Assembly: GCF_040729435.1 (NCBI RefSeq)
Contig: NZ_CP160398.1
Span: forward strand, 5,871,001-5,935,000
DNA from: Pseudomonas sp. HOU2
Lineage (GTDB): Bacteria; Pseudomonadota; Gammaproteobacteria; Pseudomonadales; Pseudomonadaceae
Length of the DNA: 64,000 nucleotides
Reading direction: 5' to 3'
Below, in pieces: positions 47,601 through 53,483 of this stretch. How positions within the stretch are numbered: the first letter of the stretch is position 1; every line of letters starts with the position of its first letter. The notes beneath the pieces were generated by a model that worked only from the letters and a program-made list of their open reading frames with translations, was not told the origin of the DNA and searched no databases. Made by a program: the position numbers and the translations under genes.

Positions 47601-48201
47601 CAACGCCGGTCGCGGCTCGAAAACCACCGTGGTCTACACCCCACCGAAACGCGTGTACGACACTTGGGGCAACGTGACCCTGTCGCCTTCGGTGCCGAGC
47701 ACCGGTGCGGGTATCGCCACCCTCAACCCGATTGCCGAAGTGGCGCCAGGCGACATCGACCTGATCGCGCCGCTGGGCACCATCGATGCGGGCGAGGCGG
47801 GGATTCGCGTCTCGGGCAACGTCAACATCGCCGCGCTGACCGTGGTCAACGCCGCCAACATCGCCGTGCAGGGTAAAACCAATGGCGTACCGGTGGTGGC
47901 GGCGGTGAACACCGGTGCGATCACCTCGGCCAGTTCGGCGGCGTCTTCGGCAACCCAGGCCGCTGAAGACGTGGCGCGTCAGCAGCAAGCAGCAACGCGG
48001 CAGAACCAGGCGTCGGTGTTCTCCGTGCAGGTGTTGAGTTTCGGCAACGAACAACTGGTGCCGAGCCGTGATGGTGCCAGTCGTGCGCCTACGCCGGGGT
48101 ATAACCCGAACAGCCCGGTGCAGGTGCTGGGTGCGGGGGCGCTGGATGAACAGGCGAAACAGCAGCTGACCGAGGAGGAACGGGGGCAGCTGACGTTGTA
48201 A
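35698..48201 (+). CDS. pdtA: giant filamentous-haemagglutinin-like TpsA exoprotein, PdtA-like
   Basis: A 4167-residue two-partner secretion exoprotein. A long signal peptide (about 1-45, ending GSAQA) is followed by a short helical spacer and the TPS domain (about 120-330), with the NPNxI-type motif present as INRNGI (222-227). The rest is a long beta-helix of degenerate Gly/Asn/Ser-rich repeats, ending in a DUF3739-type C-terminus and a charged tail. Length and position match P. aeruginosa PdtA (about 4180 residues). Cysteines are almost absent, occurring as three Cx4-6C pairs. ATG 35698 is preceded by AAAGGA; in-frame ATGs at 35668 and 35590 are less likely. It should be exported by a TpsB protein, which is not encoded nearby. 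Confidence 0.9.
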   Translation: MLARPSRRRTHVQSFQRDAVEPTLWLLKPLAHAVALCLVAGSAQAQTAFSSSWFAAKGAAQQAAAARPSVGGLPGMIPPLAQQQKANAQLQRSIQTLNNTVAAIAAQQAAQAAGRAAALGTVQFVPDGLGEGGLKVDNSLTQGWQNAKGPQQTQVDGKTTVTIEQTADKAILNWETFNVGRNTTVDFAQQSNWAVLNRVNDPNARASQIQGQIKGDGTVMLINRNGIVFSGSSQVNVRNLVAAAANITDIQFRDRGLYFDSTGTQPTFTDAVGKVLVERGASIDTHKPASSTAAGGYALLLGNEVQNDGSISTAKGQTVLAAGDRFYIRKGSGTEGNALSTTFGNEVIPGFKASAVAGKVTNNGLIQSATGDITLTGHEVVQNGVLLASTSVATRGTIHLTNPNTDSSGSVTLGQGSATAIMLDSSDLTALDSQHQAALTGVTANNRIRSDQSRVEIQSGGSVEFQNGSITLATGGQVAVSAQRRSLVRDGAMIDVSGALGVKVAMENNSIKINVQGNEQRDASVNREKGALNSNDIWVDVRDLVYVPAGTNGYATDRWYTAGGLLEVGGYLGTQGHSVGEWMAQGGTVSFAGNDVVTEKGSLINLSGGTLDVQSGEIRQSWLRGADGKLYEVSRAPGDLLYTGLYKGYEDSSERWGQTRYYYSPLIAPRSRFESGYTVGRDAGQLVIATANAVLDGQMIGDVYQGERQNQAPKPVLDGYQQSQTALARRAQLIVGSYDPTFVAASNGLLYTLDPLLDQVQIGGARPVAGNDPDLTGAVSDTRKGKLYLDNDQLNGFRLGALKVSAKDQIAVDGALTVDSGGDITLYAPDVQIGADLTARGGSLRLGNVLNQFNGGANTDTRLAAKAEKTTQTRIAEGVHLDTRGLWSNLRTNPDDNASVAYLNGGLISIRSSGDIDVAAGSLLDVSSGGAMLANGKTRGGKGGDLTLESSAISAPGTSHLNLDGELRGYGVTGGGTLTVQANRILVGQTDKALADNTLQLSTDLFSKGFSAYNLIGLSGLDVAEGAAIDVTLPVYRFGDAAPNQVSGVDPRTALELWTPTLFQENPTKGVLTQRAGASLTLQGGATLVGLIDAADSPLTLGRGSRISVDPGQSIKLRGAGQITVDGELNAWGGTIDIRQQQFGSIQPATSIQTADPSAHDRSIWIGEQAVLDVAGRANTATDTLGRTYGQVGKGGSIIIGGEIDAKLATATAADAYVIVRPGARLDASGTEAVLDIAGQGPTRIATDGGRISLSSYNGLFVEGNLRAAAGGVGAAGGRLELALETPLYSDSASNAVRAPREMIIGQAAENELLPANLQPGEGADGLRYGQARLSADGLMTGGFDNLSLLSNGLLSFDGDVNLRMNQSLSLFAAALSLAENSKGSARVDLSAPYLHLSGVGTYFAGFNMMRPRLLPGPTARSSDATFNASANLLDVGNGLSFGTQGSILQRQAPAVEYSRRAFGLVSLDSSGDLRFLAPNDGAEKTRLWTPGDLNLGAAQIYPATGIQAEVRAGYQGAVPVSEHTLRISGHGAAPTAVPYSAFGKLIFSAAYIEQGGVLRAPLGKIVLGDDLLSTTHEVRLLPGSLTSVSGAGLVMPYGGTTDGIDYRYNGKSVVLDGISGETSGVSIGTQFADVQSGAVIDLSGGGDLRGAGFVSGRGGSTDARFNPLVRTATDGTFSLPGLASNPVYAIVPGNQSSYAPMLAEAGAGDPRIGQQITIGAGVPGLAAGTYTLLPSTFALMPGAFRVEVNGQAAPGVTTGALPLRNGSWTSSGQLSIANTGLRDSLASQLILTSADVLRRYSQYNETGFSQFIQSDAARRGVPRALAPMDGKTLDLRLASGGKQDIALQFNGRTLFEAAEGGMAGTAVVRGGNAGSSFEILGAGRASTLGFNGVSLYADTLNSLNAGRLTIGAMPNVLYNTTANIIGFLGASESIVLREGAILSAPQVLLRTTSTLGGITVEAGGGINTLGRGNVAYDSLAGYVYEPKGSSLLVVSNGWTNVLAPEAASGISGAGSIRIGTCAASACNNPALLYSNGSITAATDNQFELGEAVRFGTRHLALSVGSVNAGSAEALAAAGSRVPAGLTLNQNVLDRLLRGDTQFAAPALETLSLTTRDAFNFFGSVSLDTIDPQTGQSKLQNLVLVTPAIYGLGDANDVASIRTANLIWNGATQSAGSVITGGAGTGSGTLDIQAQRIELGYGPMPQASGLDQNNRLALGFANVNLSASERITANHKGSLAVYQEQGAYDPLKGYSYSGGNLNLRTPLLTGEAASVSLLKVGNSLTLSGAAATGVANALGAELNLEARDVVLDSRIALASGKLTVKSENDLTLGTSAVLDMAGRTLPFNDVSKYSWGGDVLLYSANGNILQAAGSRINLSANNNQAGNLSVVALADAAGMVDLQGEIVGGSSGYYDAGGTLVPYKAGGVDIRAQRLGGDASEQFAALNQRLNAGQVYGSRSLQLKQGNLVIGDGLKAGEVNVSVDNGSLTVAGLIDASGERVGSIRLSAKNGLTLAGNSVLDAHGRVLRVDSYGKIIDAPNRATVELNSGDGLLTLGSGARIDLRHGTDAVPGFLAGQHDGMLRGTLELNAPRLGSNDIAIDASGALTIQGARSIGLNGLRRYTDAREGVDQAVSGRPYQVIDQAMLERIHGDSSNFINAALGNNDLLQRKLSGLNNATYADAFHLRPGVEIASKTADGDLVVEGDLDLSGYRYASLNPHTQLNPSVYGSGEAGSLVIRAGGNLDIYGSINDGFAPPPETQDDAGWKLIAGVQPFGGDLIVPGSGVTLAEGTQFPVGATLNYDVTIQGARLASGTLLPTQAVLGEAYTLSAGTVLAGAIHDASGNLLYAAGTLLSESVTLPANTRLGAGIRLNKATSLQAMTWPGGVPLPGVFDLDLLTVSGVKLSSSLALLRGSLIPSMTDVKLADGTSLIELRPFTGEQQGKNWAVASMLPSGSASWSMRVVAGADIDSADSRVVKPVTREGDLRLADTHYGVKVTTSAGRMVWAAGNQYGFPEFEPVPDDALVACTIEPSDCAPMARWVWAPGSGAGPDYEPVPEEAQFICDLQPELCIGNNPGKTAKAHTQMFSVLRTGTGDLDLMAAGNLSMDSPFGVYTAGTQSSNVDPLYNQKRGHLSDNNSVLGTAGADYEKWVNGGSDSLYQAWYPQMGGNLTINAGGSVSGDSVGTKAQSEAAGFREQMASVAVGNWLWRQGTGSPDVPTAWWINFGSYATQMISDRVINTEPYLVGFTGFGTLGGGNISLRTGGDAGMLKPMGDAVHYPRGQGLIVAVGSTGRVASDGSVQMTGGGDMDIRIGGTLNPSLQARAGETGIGKPVHDLQGALINLRGAAQMTGGALGGINLQYGAGTVVNDLRETRALDPFTSTTGSASGGVVLIPGDSGMSLSSRGDLVLGGAADPGRVSLMNASPIMAADASVQQGGTLSGFSLWTDHTAIDLFSAGGNLTPGTQISEFSTSNGLITGRNTSPTDGRFVYPSILRAVAGQGSIYAGPSATFTGVDIYPLQGYSLLLAPSKSGQLELLAGDSIYAGGYAINQSGASPMAITTPLNPAFNTYTTNSNTSKPVRTNYSDDGVAPEGNVRYPLFAFGPNSYSGLNDVQGPARFYALTGDLVGIRSGETLSFSTSGRTWYEAAGPVWMIAGRDIVASGTTLGQPAAVPTVEMSSGKENIFSTGNLFVHNDQRDVSRVSAGRDILYSSFDIAGPGTLDINAGRNILMENRASITSLGSIVAGDLRPGASVVLQAGVGAQGPDYTRFIARYLSPQNLANPSASLNSQPGKVVKTYLDELQSWLTLGYGFSGNAEQAQAFYAALPSAEQAIFARQVYFAELRAGGLEYNDVDGPRQGSYLRGRNAIAALFPTTDVAGNPIRYDGDITLYGGAGVKTLFGGDIQMLTPGGGQVFGIEGAAPPSTAGIITQGSGNIQLYSQGSILLGQSRIMTTFGGSILGWSAEGDINAGRGSKTTVVYTPPKRVYDTWGNVTLSPSVPSTGAGIATLNPIAEVAPGDIDLIAPLGTIDAGEAGIRVSGNVNIAALTVVNAANIAVQGKTNGVPVVAAVNTGAITSASSAASSATQAAEDVARQQQAATRQNQASVFSVQVLSFGNEQLVPSRDGASRAPTPGYNPNSPVQVLGAGALDEQAKQQLTEEERGQLTL

Positions 48202-48222
48202 AGGACTCTCGTGTAGTACTTT

Positions 48223-48249
48223 GGGCGGCCGGTGGGTCGCCCTTTTTTT
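48223..48249 (+). terminator. rho-independent terminator of pdtA
   Basis: GGGCG...CGCCC stem (GGGCGGCCGGTGGGTCGCCC) followed by seven T, 21 bases after the pdtA stop. Confidence 0.85.
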
Positions 48250-48266
48250 GAGTGGAAGGGGGAGGA

Positions 48267-48536
48267 TTAGGGATACGCTTGTCGAGCATGCAAAAGGTTG
48301 AGAATCTCGATCCGGTCGGTCACCCGATAAACCACGACGTAGTTGGGATGGACAACGATTTCCCGGGTGCCGGCGACCTTGCCGAAGCGATAAAGATAGG
48401 GGTGAAGTGGGAGGGTCGAGGTAGCCGCTTCGATGGCGGCGTTCAGTTGACTGGCCGCAACGACGTTACGATCAGCGATGTAGTTCAGGGTTTGCCAGAG
48501 TTGAGTGCGAGCTTCAGGTCGCCAGTCAACCCGCAC
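48267..48536 (-). CDS. RelE/ParE-family toxin
   Basis: An 89-residue protein of the ParE/RelE fold (PF05016): VDWRPEARTQLWQTLNYIADRN at the N-terminus, LPLHPYLYRFG in the middle and the family's terminal strand REIVVHPNYVVVYRV. ParE proteins inhibit gyrase and RelE proteins cleave mRNA; the sequence does not decide which. It overlaps the upstream antitoxin gene by 11 bases, typical of type II toxin-antitoxin operons. It occupies the place where phdA-pdtB stand in P. aeruginosa. Confidence 0.88.
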   Translation of the reverse strand: MRVDWRPEARTQLWQTLNYIADRNVVAASQLNAAIEAATSTLPLHPYLYRFGKVAGTREIVVHPNYVVVYRVTDRIEILNLLHARQAYP

Positions 48537-48717
48537 TGTTTTTGTTGAGTTTCGATTCGATGAGGGCGCGCATTTCGGCCATCACCTGCTCGTGGGGGAT
48601 GTTGGGCCGCGGATCATCCATCGAGGCCTGTACCTGTGCCCGGAACCAGCGATCGTAGCTGGCAGCCTGCTCTGGGGTTTCGAAGTCTGAAACGATAAGT
48701 GAAAGTTCGGCGCTCAT
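48526..48717 (-). CDS. antitoxin of the ParE-like pair
   Basis: A 63-residue acidic protein directly upstream of and overlapping the ParE-like toxin gene. ATG 48717 has GGAGG seven bases upstream; an in-frame ATG at 48735 is possible but lacks this. The C-terminal half (PNIPHEQVMAEMRALIESKL) matches the helical toxin-binding tail seen in stability-determinant/StbD-like antitoxins. No clear ribbon-helix-helix is visible, so autoregulation is uncertain. Confidence 0.8.
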   Translation of the reverse strand: MSAELSLIVSDFETPEQAASYDRWFRAQVQASMDDPRPNIPHEQVMAEMRALIESKLNKNSAG

Positions 48718-48893
48718 AGTGACCTCCATGATCAATGTGAAGCAGTCTAAGGGGGATGTGGCTCGCTGTCGTCACTGGCAAGACGAATTGCGAAGTATCC
48801 CGAAGCACTGGCGGGAAAGATGTCAGACGTTTCCGTGGCCCCTAAGGGAAAATCGACGGAAGTTGTCATCGGATTCGCCAGCAACACCGTTCC

Positions 48894-48981
48894 CTGTAGG
48901 AGCTGCCGCAGGCTGCGATCTTTTGATCTGGCTTTTAAAAACAAAAGTCAAAAGATCGCAGCCTGCGGCAGCTCCTACAGG
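48894..48981. repeat. REPIN, family B
   Basis: CTGTAGGAGCTGCCGCAGGC and inverted partner, reaching close to the stop of the outer-membrane protein gene. Confidence 0.9.
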
Positions 48982-48987
48982 TCGAGG

Positions 48988-49935
48988 TCAGAAGGCGTAG
49001 GGGATGCTGACCTTGGCCCAGAGCATCTCGCCTTCGGGGCGGTTCTCCACGTCAAATTCCTTGGCCCAGCGAATCTCCGCGCTGGCGTATTTGAGGAAGG
49101 TCAGGTGCAGCGCCGGGCCAATCGCGAAGACCTTGCCGCGCACGCCGTCATCCACATCCTGCCCGGCGAATTGCACGGTGTGGCCGTACTGTTTGTCGTC
49201 GGTGGTCTGCTTGAGGTAATAGCCGTTGATACCGAACATCACGTCGTCGGTGATCTTGTAGCTGGCCGAATAATCGAAGTGGAAGATCTGCCCGGACTTG
49301 TAGTCGGTGTCCTTGTTCTTCTCGTTGAAGCTGTAAGTGGTCTTCATTGACACTTCGGTCTTGTCGGTGGGTAGCCAGGTGAAGGAGAACAGCGGTTTGT
49401 AGGTGTAGAAATTGTTGCTGGTGTTGGCCAGCCGATCGACGCTGTATTCGCCAGTGGGCACGGTGACTTCCAGCGCAGCGCCGAGGGTCAGGTTCCTGCC
49501 CATGTCCCACAGGATGATCGGCGCGATGGTGGTGTCGCCCATGCCTTCGCGGGTATCGCTGAGGCCGTACACCGAGACTTCCTGCTTCAGCCAGGGCTGG
49601 GCGATGTAGCCGGCCAGACGTCCGCCGAACACCCGCACCGGGCTCAGGTAATCGATGCGCGGAATGACCGCCGTGGATTCGATCTCGACATTCGGCACCT
49701 TGCCGCCCAACGAGCTGATGTTGAGCTTGGTCGACTTGTAATGGTTGTAGTAGAGGTTGAACGCGACCATGTTCTGCGGAAGGCTGTCGACCTCCAGCGG
49801 CAGCATGAAGAACCCGTCGGTGCCGGGGCCGATGTTGTCGACGCCGGCTTCGGTGGCCAGGGCCGGCAGGGACGCGGTGCATCCGAGCAAAGTCAGTGCC
49901 AGACGCAAGGGGAAAGTGGCGCGGTTCGGGCTCAT
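48988..49935 (-). CDS. outer-membrane beta-barrel protein, phenol-degradation MetA-like family
   Basis: A 315-residue protein with signal peptide (about 1-28, ending LPALA) and an amphipathic beta-strand pattern ending in a terminal aromatic residue (SIPYAF), a hallmark of outer-membrane barrels. The N-terminal GPGTDGFFMLPLEVDSLP and the GDTTIAPIILWDMGRNLTLGAALEVTVPTGEY segments fit the Phenol_MetA_deg (PF13557) family, whose members pass hydrophobic or aromatic compounds. ATG 49935 has GAGGA upstream. Divergent from an AraC regulator, which probably controls it. Confidence 0.85.
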   Translation of the reverse strand: MSPNRATFPLRLALTLLGCTASLPALATEAGVDNIGPGTDGFFMLPLEVDSLPQNMVAFNLYYNHYKSTKLNISSLGGKVPNVEIESTAVIPRIDYLSPVRVFGGRLAGYIAQPWLKQEVSVYGLSDTREGMGDTTIAPIILWDMGRNLTLGAALEVTVPTGEYSVDRLANTSNNFYTYKPLFSFTWLPTDKTEVSMKTTYSFNEKNKDTDYKSGQIFHFDYSASYKITDDVMFGINGYYLKQTTDDKQYGHTVQFAGQDVDDGVRGKVFAIGPALHLTFLKYASAEIRWAKEFDVENRPEGEMLWAKVSIPYAF

Positions 49936-50134
49936 GGCTGTCCTCATTATTATTGTGGTGGGACGTGGGCGCCGGTACGCAGAACGTCCGGCACCCTAGA
50001 AATAAGCGCTTGGCGCCCGCCGGGGCAGGGTATTGGCGGACAGTTAGGGGGACTTCTGCGGACAGTCGGCCAACCCTGTGCTAACTTCCTTCGACATAAC
50101 CGGTTACAAAAATAACAATCAAGCGTGATCCGGA

Positions 50135-51187
50135 ATGTCAGCCCCCATGAACGTAAAAGTCCAAGACCCCACTTTCGAATTGGCGCTGGTCTCGCCGTTC
50201 CTTCTGCAAACCCTCGCCGAAGTCGTGCAGAACAAAGGCATCGACCCCGAAAGCCTGTGTCGTGGCCTGGGTTTCACCCTCGAAGATCTGCAGGATCCGG
50301 CGCAGCGGATCTCCTACCGCCAGGCCGTGGCGATGATTCAGCGCGCGCTCAAAGTGCTGCCCAATCAGGGGCTGGGGTTGTGGGTCGGGGCGCAGAATGT
50401 GCTGGGGACGCTGGGGCTGCTCGGCCATGTGTTGTCGCTGTGCAAGACCTTGCGCGATGCCTTTGCCCTCGGCATCCGCCACCAGCACACCTCCGGCGGG
50501 ATCGTGGTGTCCAGTGTCGATGTGGTCGGCGATCAGGTGCAGTTGAACGCCGAGTGCCGCTTGCCGTTCGCCGATGTGCAGGTGTTCGCCGTCGAAGAAT
50601 TTTTCGCCAGCCTGCTGGTGTATGGCCGGGCCTTGGCGGGCCACGAATTCAAGGCGATTGCCGTGGAGTTCGTGCACGCCGCGCCGGATTACCTGAGCGA
50701 ATACCACCGCCTGCTCGGGCCGGACGTACGCTTCGGCTGCCTGCACAATCGCATGTTGATCGATGCCCGGTGGCTGGATGTCAATCTGCCCAACCATCAT
50801 TCTCTGGCGCTGCGTCAGGCGGTGGCCTTGCTGGAGCTGGAAGCGGCGCAGGTACACCAGAAACTCGATCTGATTCAGGCGGTGGAACGGGCAATTGCCC
50901 GAGACTTGAGCCGGGGCAGCCATATCGAGAAGATCGCCGGCGACCTGAACATGAGCAGTCGCACCTTGCGTCGCCGTTTGACCGAGCACGCGCTGACCTT
51001 CGAGGCGCTGCTGGAGCAGGTGCGTCAGGCGCGGACCATGAGTTTGCTGGCCAACCCGGACATGCCGATCGAGCGGATTACCGAAGAGGTCGGCTACAGC
51101 GATGTGCGCAGTTTCCGCCGGGCGTTCAAGCGCTGGACCGGGATGAGCCCGAGTGCGTGGCGCACCGAGAGCACTGCTGCCATTTAG
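50135..51187 (+). CDS. AraC-family transcriptional regulator (arabinose-binding-like N-domain)
   Basis: A 350-residue regulator with an N-terminal AraC-type arabinose_bd domain (PF12625, about 25-210) and a C-terminal double helix-turn-helix (about 245-345): GSHIEKIAGDLNMSSRTLRR and then the conserved ITEEVGYSDVRSFRRAFKRWTGMSPS. Regulators of this OruR/ArgR-like type respond to small organic effectors. It is divergent from the outer-membrane protein gene with a 199-base shared control region. ATG 50135 is favoured by family length, though its ribosome binding site is weak. Confidence 0.92.
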   Translation: MSAPMNVKVQDPTFELALVSPFLLQTLAEVVQNKGIDPESLCRGLGFTLEDLQDPAQRISYRQAVAMIQRALKVLPNQGLGLWVGAQNVLGTLGLLGHVLSLCKTLRDAFALGIRHQHTSGGIVVSSVDVVGDQVQLNAECRLPFADVQVFAVEEFFASLLVYGRALAGHEFKAIAVEFVHAAPDYLSEYHRLLGPDVRFGCLHNRMLIDARWLDVNLPNHHSLALRQAVALLELEAAQVHQKLDLIQAVERAIARDLSRGSHIEKIAGDLNMSSRTLRRRLTEHALTFEALLEQVRQARTMSLLANPDMPIERITEEVGYSDVRSFRRAFKRWTGMSPSAWRTESTAAI

Positions 51188-51270
51188 AAGATCAAAAGAT
51201 CGCAGCCTTCGGCAGCTCCTACACCGATCCCTGTAGGAGCTGCCGAAGGCTGCGATCTTTTGATCTTGCT
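51188..51270. repeat. outward-facing family B pair forming a near-perfect long hairpin
   Basis: GATCAAAAGATCGCAGCCTT...CTCCTACA and its exact complement are separated by only about 8 bases, giving arms of more than 30 bases. It begins right at the AraC gene stop and could end that transcript. The orientation is opposite to most family B pairs here. Confidence 0.9.
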
Positions 51271-51329
51271 TCACCCCACAAACCCTCCGGCCACAGGTAA
51301 ACTCCCGCGCACTTTCCCAAGGAGTTCAC

Positions 51330-52217
51330 ATGAGTTACTACCAGCCGGGCATTCTCGCCACCCCCGTTCCTGCGCAAGCACGTCACCTGTTTTTCGCCCT
51401 TGCGTCGGTTGAAGCACTGCCGCAGGCGATCGACAACCTGATGAATCTGGTGGACGGCAAGTCGGCGGTGATCGGTTTCGGTGAATCCCTGACCAAAGCC
51501 CTGAACGTGCAGATCGACGGTCTGCGCAGCTTCCCGGCGATGACCGGCGTCGGCGTGGAAAACCCGTCGACCCAGCACGCGCTGTGGGTCTGGCTGCACG
51601 GTGTCGATCGTGGCGAACTGCTCAATCGCTGCAACGCCTTCGAAGCCGCGCTGGCCCCGGCGCTGCGCCTGGTAGACATGCAGGAAGCCTTCCGCCACAA
51701 GGACGGCCATGACCTGACCGGCTACGAAGACGGCACTGAAAACCCGCACGATGACGCCGCGATCGCCGCCGCGTTGCTGGGCGAGGGCGCTGATGGTCTG
51801 GTCGGTGGCAGCTTTGCCGCGATCCAGCAGTGGCAGCACGATCTCAAGGGTTTCCATAAGCTGTCCGCCGAAGACAAGGACAACATCATGGGCCGTCGCT
51901 TGAGCGACAACGAAGAGATTGACGACGCGCCAGTCTCCGCCCACGTCAAACGTACCGCCCAGGAAAGCTTCGCCCCCGAAGCGTTCGTCGTGCGGCGTTC
52001 GATGCCGTGGATCGACGGTGATCGCGCCGGTCTGATGTTCCTCGCTTTCGGTGTTTCGCTGGACGCCTTCGAAGCCCAATTGCGGCGCATGAGCGGTCTG
52101 GAAGACGGCATCACTGATGGTCTGTATCGCATCAGCCGGCCGATCACCGGCGGCTACTACTGGTGCCCGCCCATCCAGGACGGCCACCTCGATCTGCGCG
52201 CGTTGCGCATCGGCTGA
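51330..52217 (+). CDS. DyP-type heme peroxidase
   Basis: A 295-residue dye-decolorizing peroxidase. The GxxDG motif is visible in GYEDGTENP (about residues 131-139), with the catalytic Asp; the proximal heme His lies in HVKRTAQESF (about 209), followed by the conserved Arg-containing VVRRSMPW. The length is that of short cytoplasmic class B DyP enzymes, and no Tat signal is present. AAGGAG precedes ATG 51330. It is 25 bases upstream of an oxidoreductase gene and probably co-transcribed with it. Confidence 0.93.
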   Translation: MSYYQPGILATPVPAQARHLFFALASVEALPQAIDNLMNLVDGKSAVIGFGESLTKALNVQIDGLRSFPAMTGVGVENPSTQHALWVWLHGVDRGELLNRCNAFEAALAPALRLVDMQEAFRHKDGHDLTGYEDGTENPHDDAAIAAALLGEGADGLVGGSFAAIQQWQHDLKGFHKLSAEDKDNIMGRRLSDNEEIDDAPVSAHVKRTAQESFAPEAFVVRRSMPWIDGDRAGLMFLAFGVSLDAFEAQLRRMSGLEDGITDGLYRISRPITGGYYWCPPIQDGHLDLRALRIG

Positions 52218-52242
52218 GTTTCTCGAACAAAGGGAGTTGAAC

Positions 52243-53211
52243 ATGGACGTGGTGCGTTGGGGCATGATCGGTTGCGGCAGTGTCGCCGAGCGCAAGAGCG
52301 GGCCGGCCTTCTACAAGGCGCCCGGTTCGGCGCTGGTGGCGGTGATGGGCCGGCGCCTTGAAGCGGTGAGCGATTACGCTGCGCGCCACGGTATTGCCCG
52401 GGTCTACACCGATGTCAATGCGCTGATCAACGACCCCGAGGTGGACGCGGTGTACATCGCCACGCCACCCGACAGCCACCACGCCTACAGCCTGAAAGTC
52501 GCCGCCGCCGGCAAGCATTGCTGCGTCGAGAAACCAATGGCGCTCAATGCCGGGCAAAGCCGCGAGATGCAGCAGGCGTTTGCTGATGCCGGTCTGCACC
52601 TGTTCGTTTCCTACTACCGCCGTTCGTTGCCGCGCTTTGCTCAGGTGCGGCAATGGCTGGCGCAGGACCGCATCGGTGAGGTGCGGCATCTGAGCTGGAC
52701 GCTGACCAAGGCTCCGTCGGCGGCGGATCTGCACGGCAGCGCCAACTGGCGCACCGACCCGAGCGTGGCCGGTGGCGGCTACTTTGCCGATCTGGCCAGC
52801 CACGGTTTCGACCTGTTCCAGTACCTGCTCGGCGACATCGTCGAAGTCGCCGGTTTCACCGCGCGGCAGGCCGGGTTGTATGCGGCGGAAGATGCGGTCA
52901 GCGCCAGTTGGCGGTTCGCCTCTGGAGCGCTGGGCATGGGTTGCTGGAGCTTTGTCGCGGATCGGCGTGAGGACCGGGTGGAGATTATCGGCAGTCAGGG
53001 GCACATCGCGTTCTCCGTGTTTGACGAGCATCCGGTTCAGCTGTTCGCCGATGAGCAGATCAGCCTGGAAATCGCGCATCACGAGCACATTCAGTGGCAT
53101 CACGTGCTGGGCATGAACGCGCATATTCGTGGCGATTCGCAGCATCCGGCCGTCGCCGAACAAGCCCTCAAGACCGATTGGGTGATGGACCAGATCCTGA
53201 AACGCCATTGA
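52243..53211 (+). CDS. Gfo/Idh/MocA-family oxidoreductase
   Basis: A 322-residue NAD(P)-dependent oxidoreductase. An N-terminal Rossmann fold (about 1-120) shows WGMIGCGSVAE and the EKPMALN motif (about 95-101) with the substrate-site Lys; the C-terminal domain (about 130-320) contains GGGYFADLASHGFDLFQYLLGD, the family's His-bearing helix. Substrates are usually sugars, inositols or amino-sugar derivatives and cannot be deduced here. AGGGAG lies before ATG 52243. Confidence 0.9.
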   Translation: MDVVRWGMIGCGSVAERKSGPAFYKAPGSALVAVMGRRLEAVSDYAARHGIARVYTDVNALINDPEVDAVYIATPPDSHHAYSLKVAAAGKHCCVEKPMALNAGQSREMQQAFADAGLHLFVSYYRRSLPRFAQVRQWLAQDRIGEVRHLSWTLTKAPSAADLHGSANWRTDPSVAGGGYFADLASHGFDLFQYLLGDIVEVAGFTARQAGLYAAEDAVSASWRFASGALGMGCWSFVADRREDRVEIIGSQGHIAFSVFDEHPVQLFADEQISLEIAHHEHIQWHHVLGMNAHIRGDSQHPAVAEQALKTDWVMDQILKRH

Positions 53212-53231
53212 TTTACGTCTTAAAACCAACC

Positions 53232-53367
53232 CTGTGGCGAGGGAGCTTGCTCCCGCTGGGTCGCGCAGCGGCCCTAAATACTGGCAACGAGGTATTCCAG
53301 GTAAATCACCTCAGCCGGGTTTACGACTGCTGCGCAGCCGAGCGGGAGCAAGCTCCCTCGCCACAGG
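53232..53367. repeat. REPIN, family C
   Basis: CTGTGGCGAGGGAGCTTGCT and inverted partner with inner GACTGCTGCGCAGCCG arm. Confidence 0.9.
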
Positions 53368-53428
53368 AGACGGGAGCCCTCAGGAACTGCTCCAGCTCTA
53401 AGGTTATGCCCAAACAATATTTCTCAAG

Positions 53429-53474
53429 CTTGTCATAACGTCTCTAAGATCACGTCATAACTCGTTATAACAAG
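53429..53474. promoter_or_regulatory. candidate operator of the GntR/UTRA regulator
   Basis: CTTGTCATAACG (53429-53440) is the inverted match, one mismatch, of CGTTATAACAAG (53463-53474); the second site contains the perfect palindrome GTTATAAC. The pair ends 9 bases before the regulator start codon, as expected for autorepression of the operon. Confidence 0.55.
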
Positions 53475-53483
53475 TGATCCCTG

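Noticed and set aside
37054..48054. Several long minus-strand open frames opposite pdtA (37054-39885, 41557-43854, 46264-48054)
   Set aside because: Shadow frames of a repetitive GC-rich gene; no ribosome binding sites and no recognisable domains.
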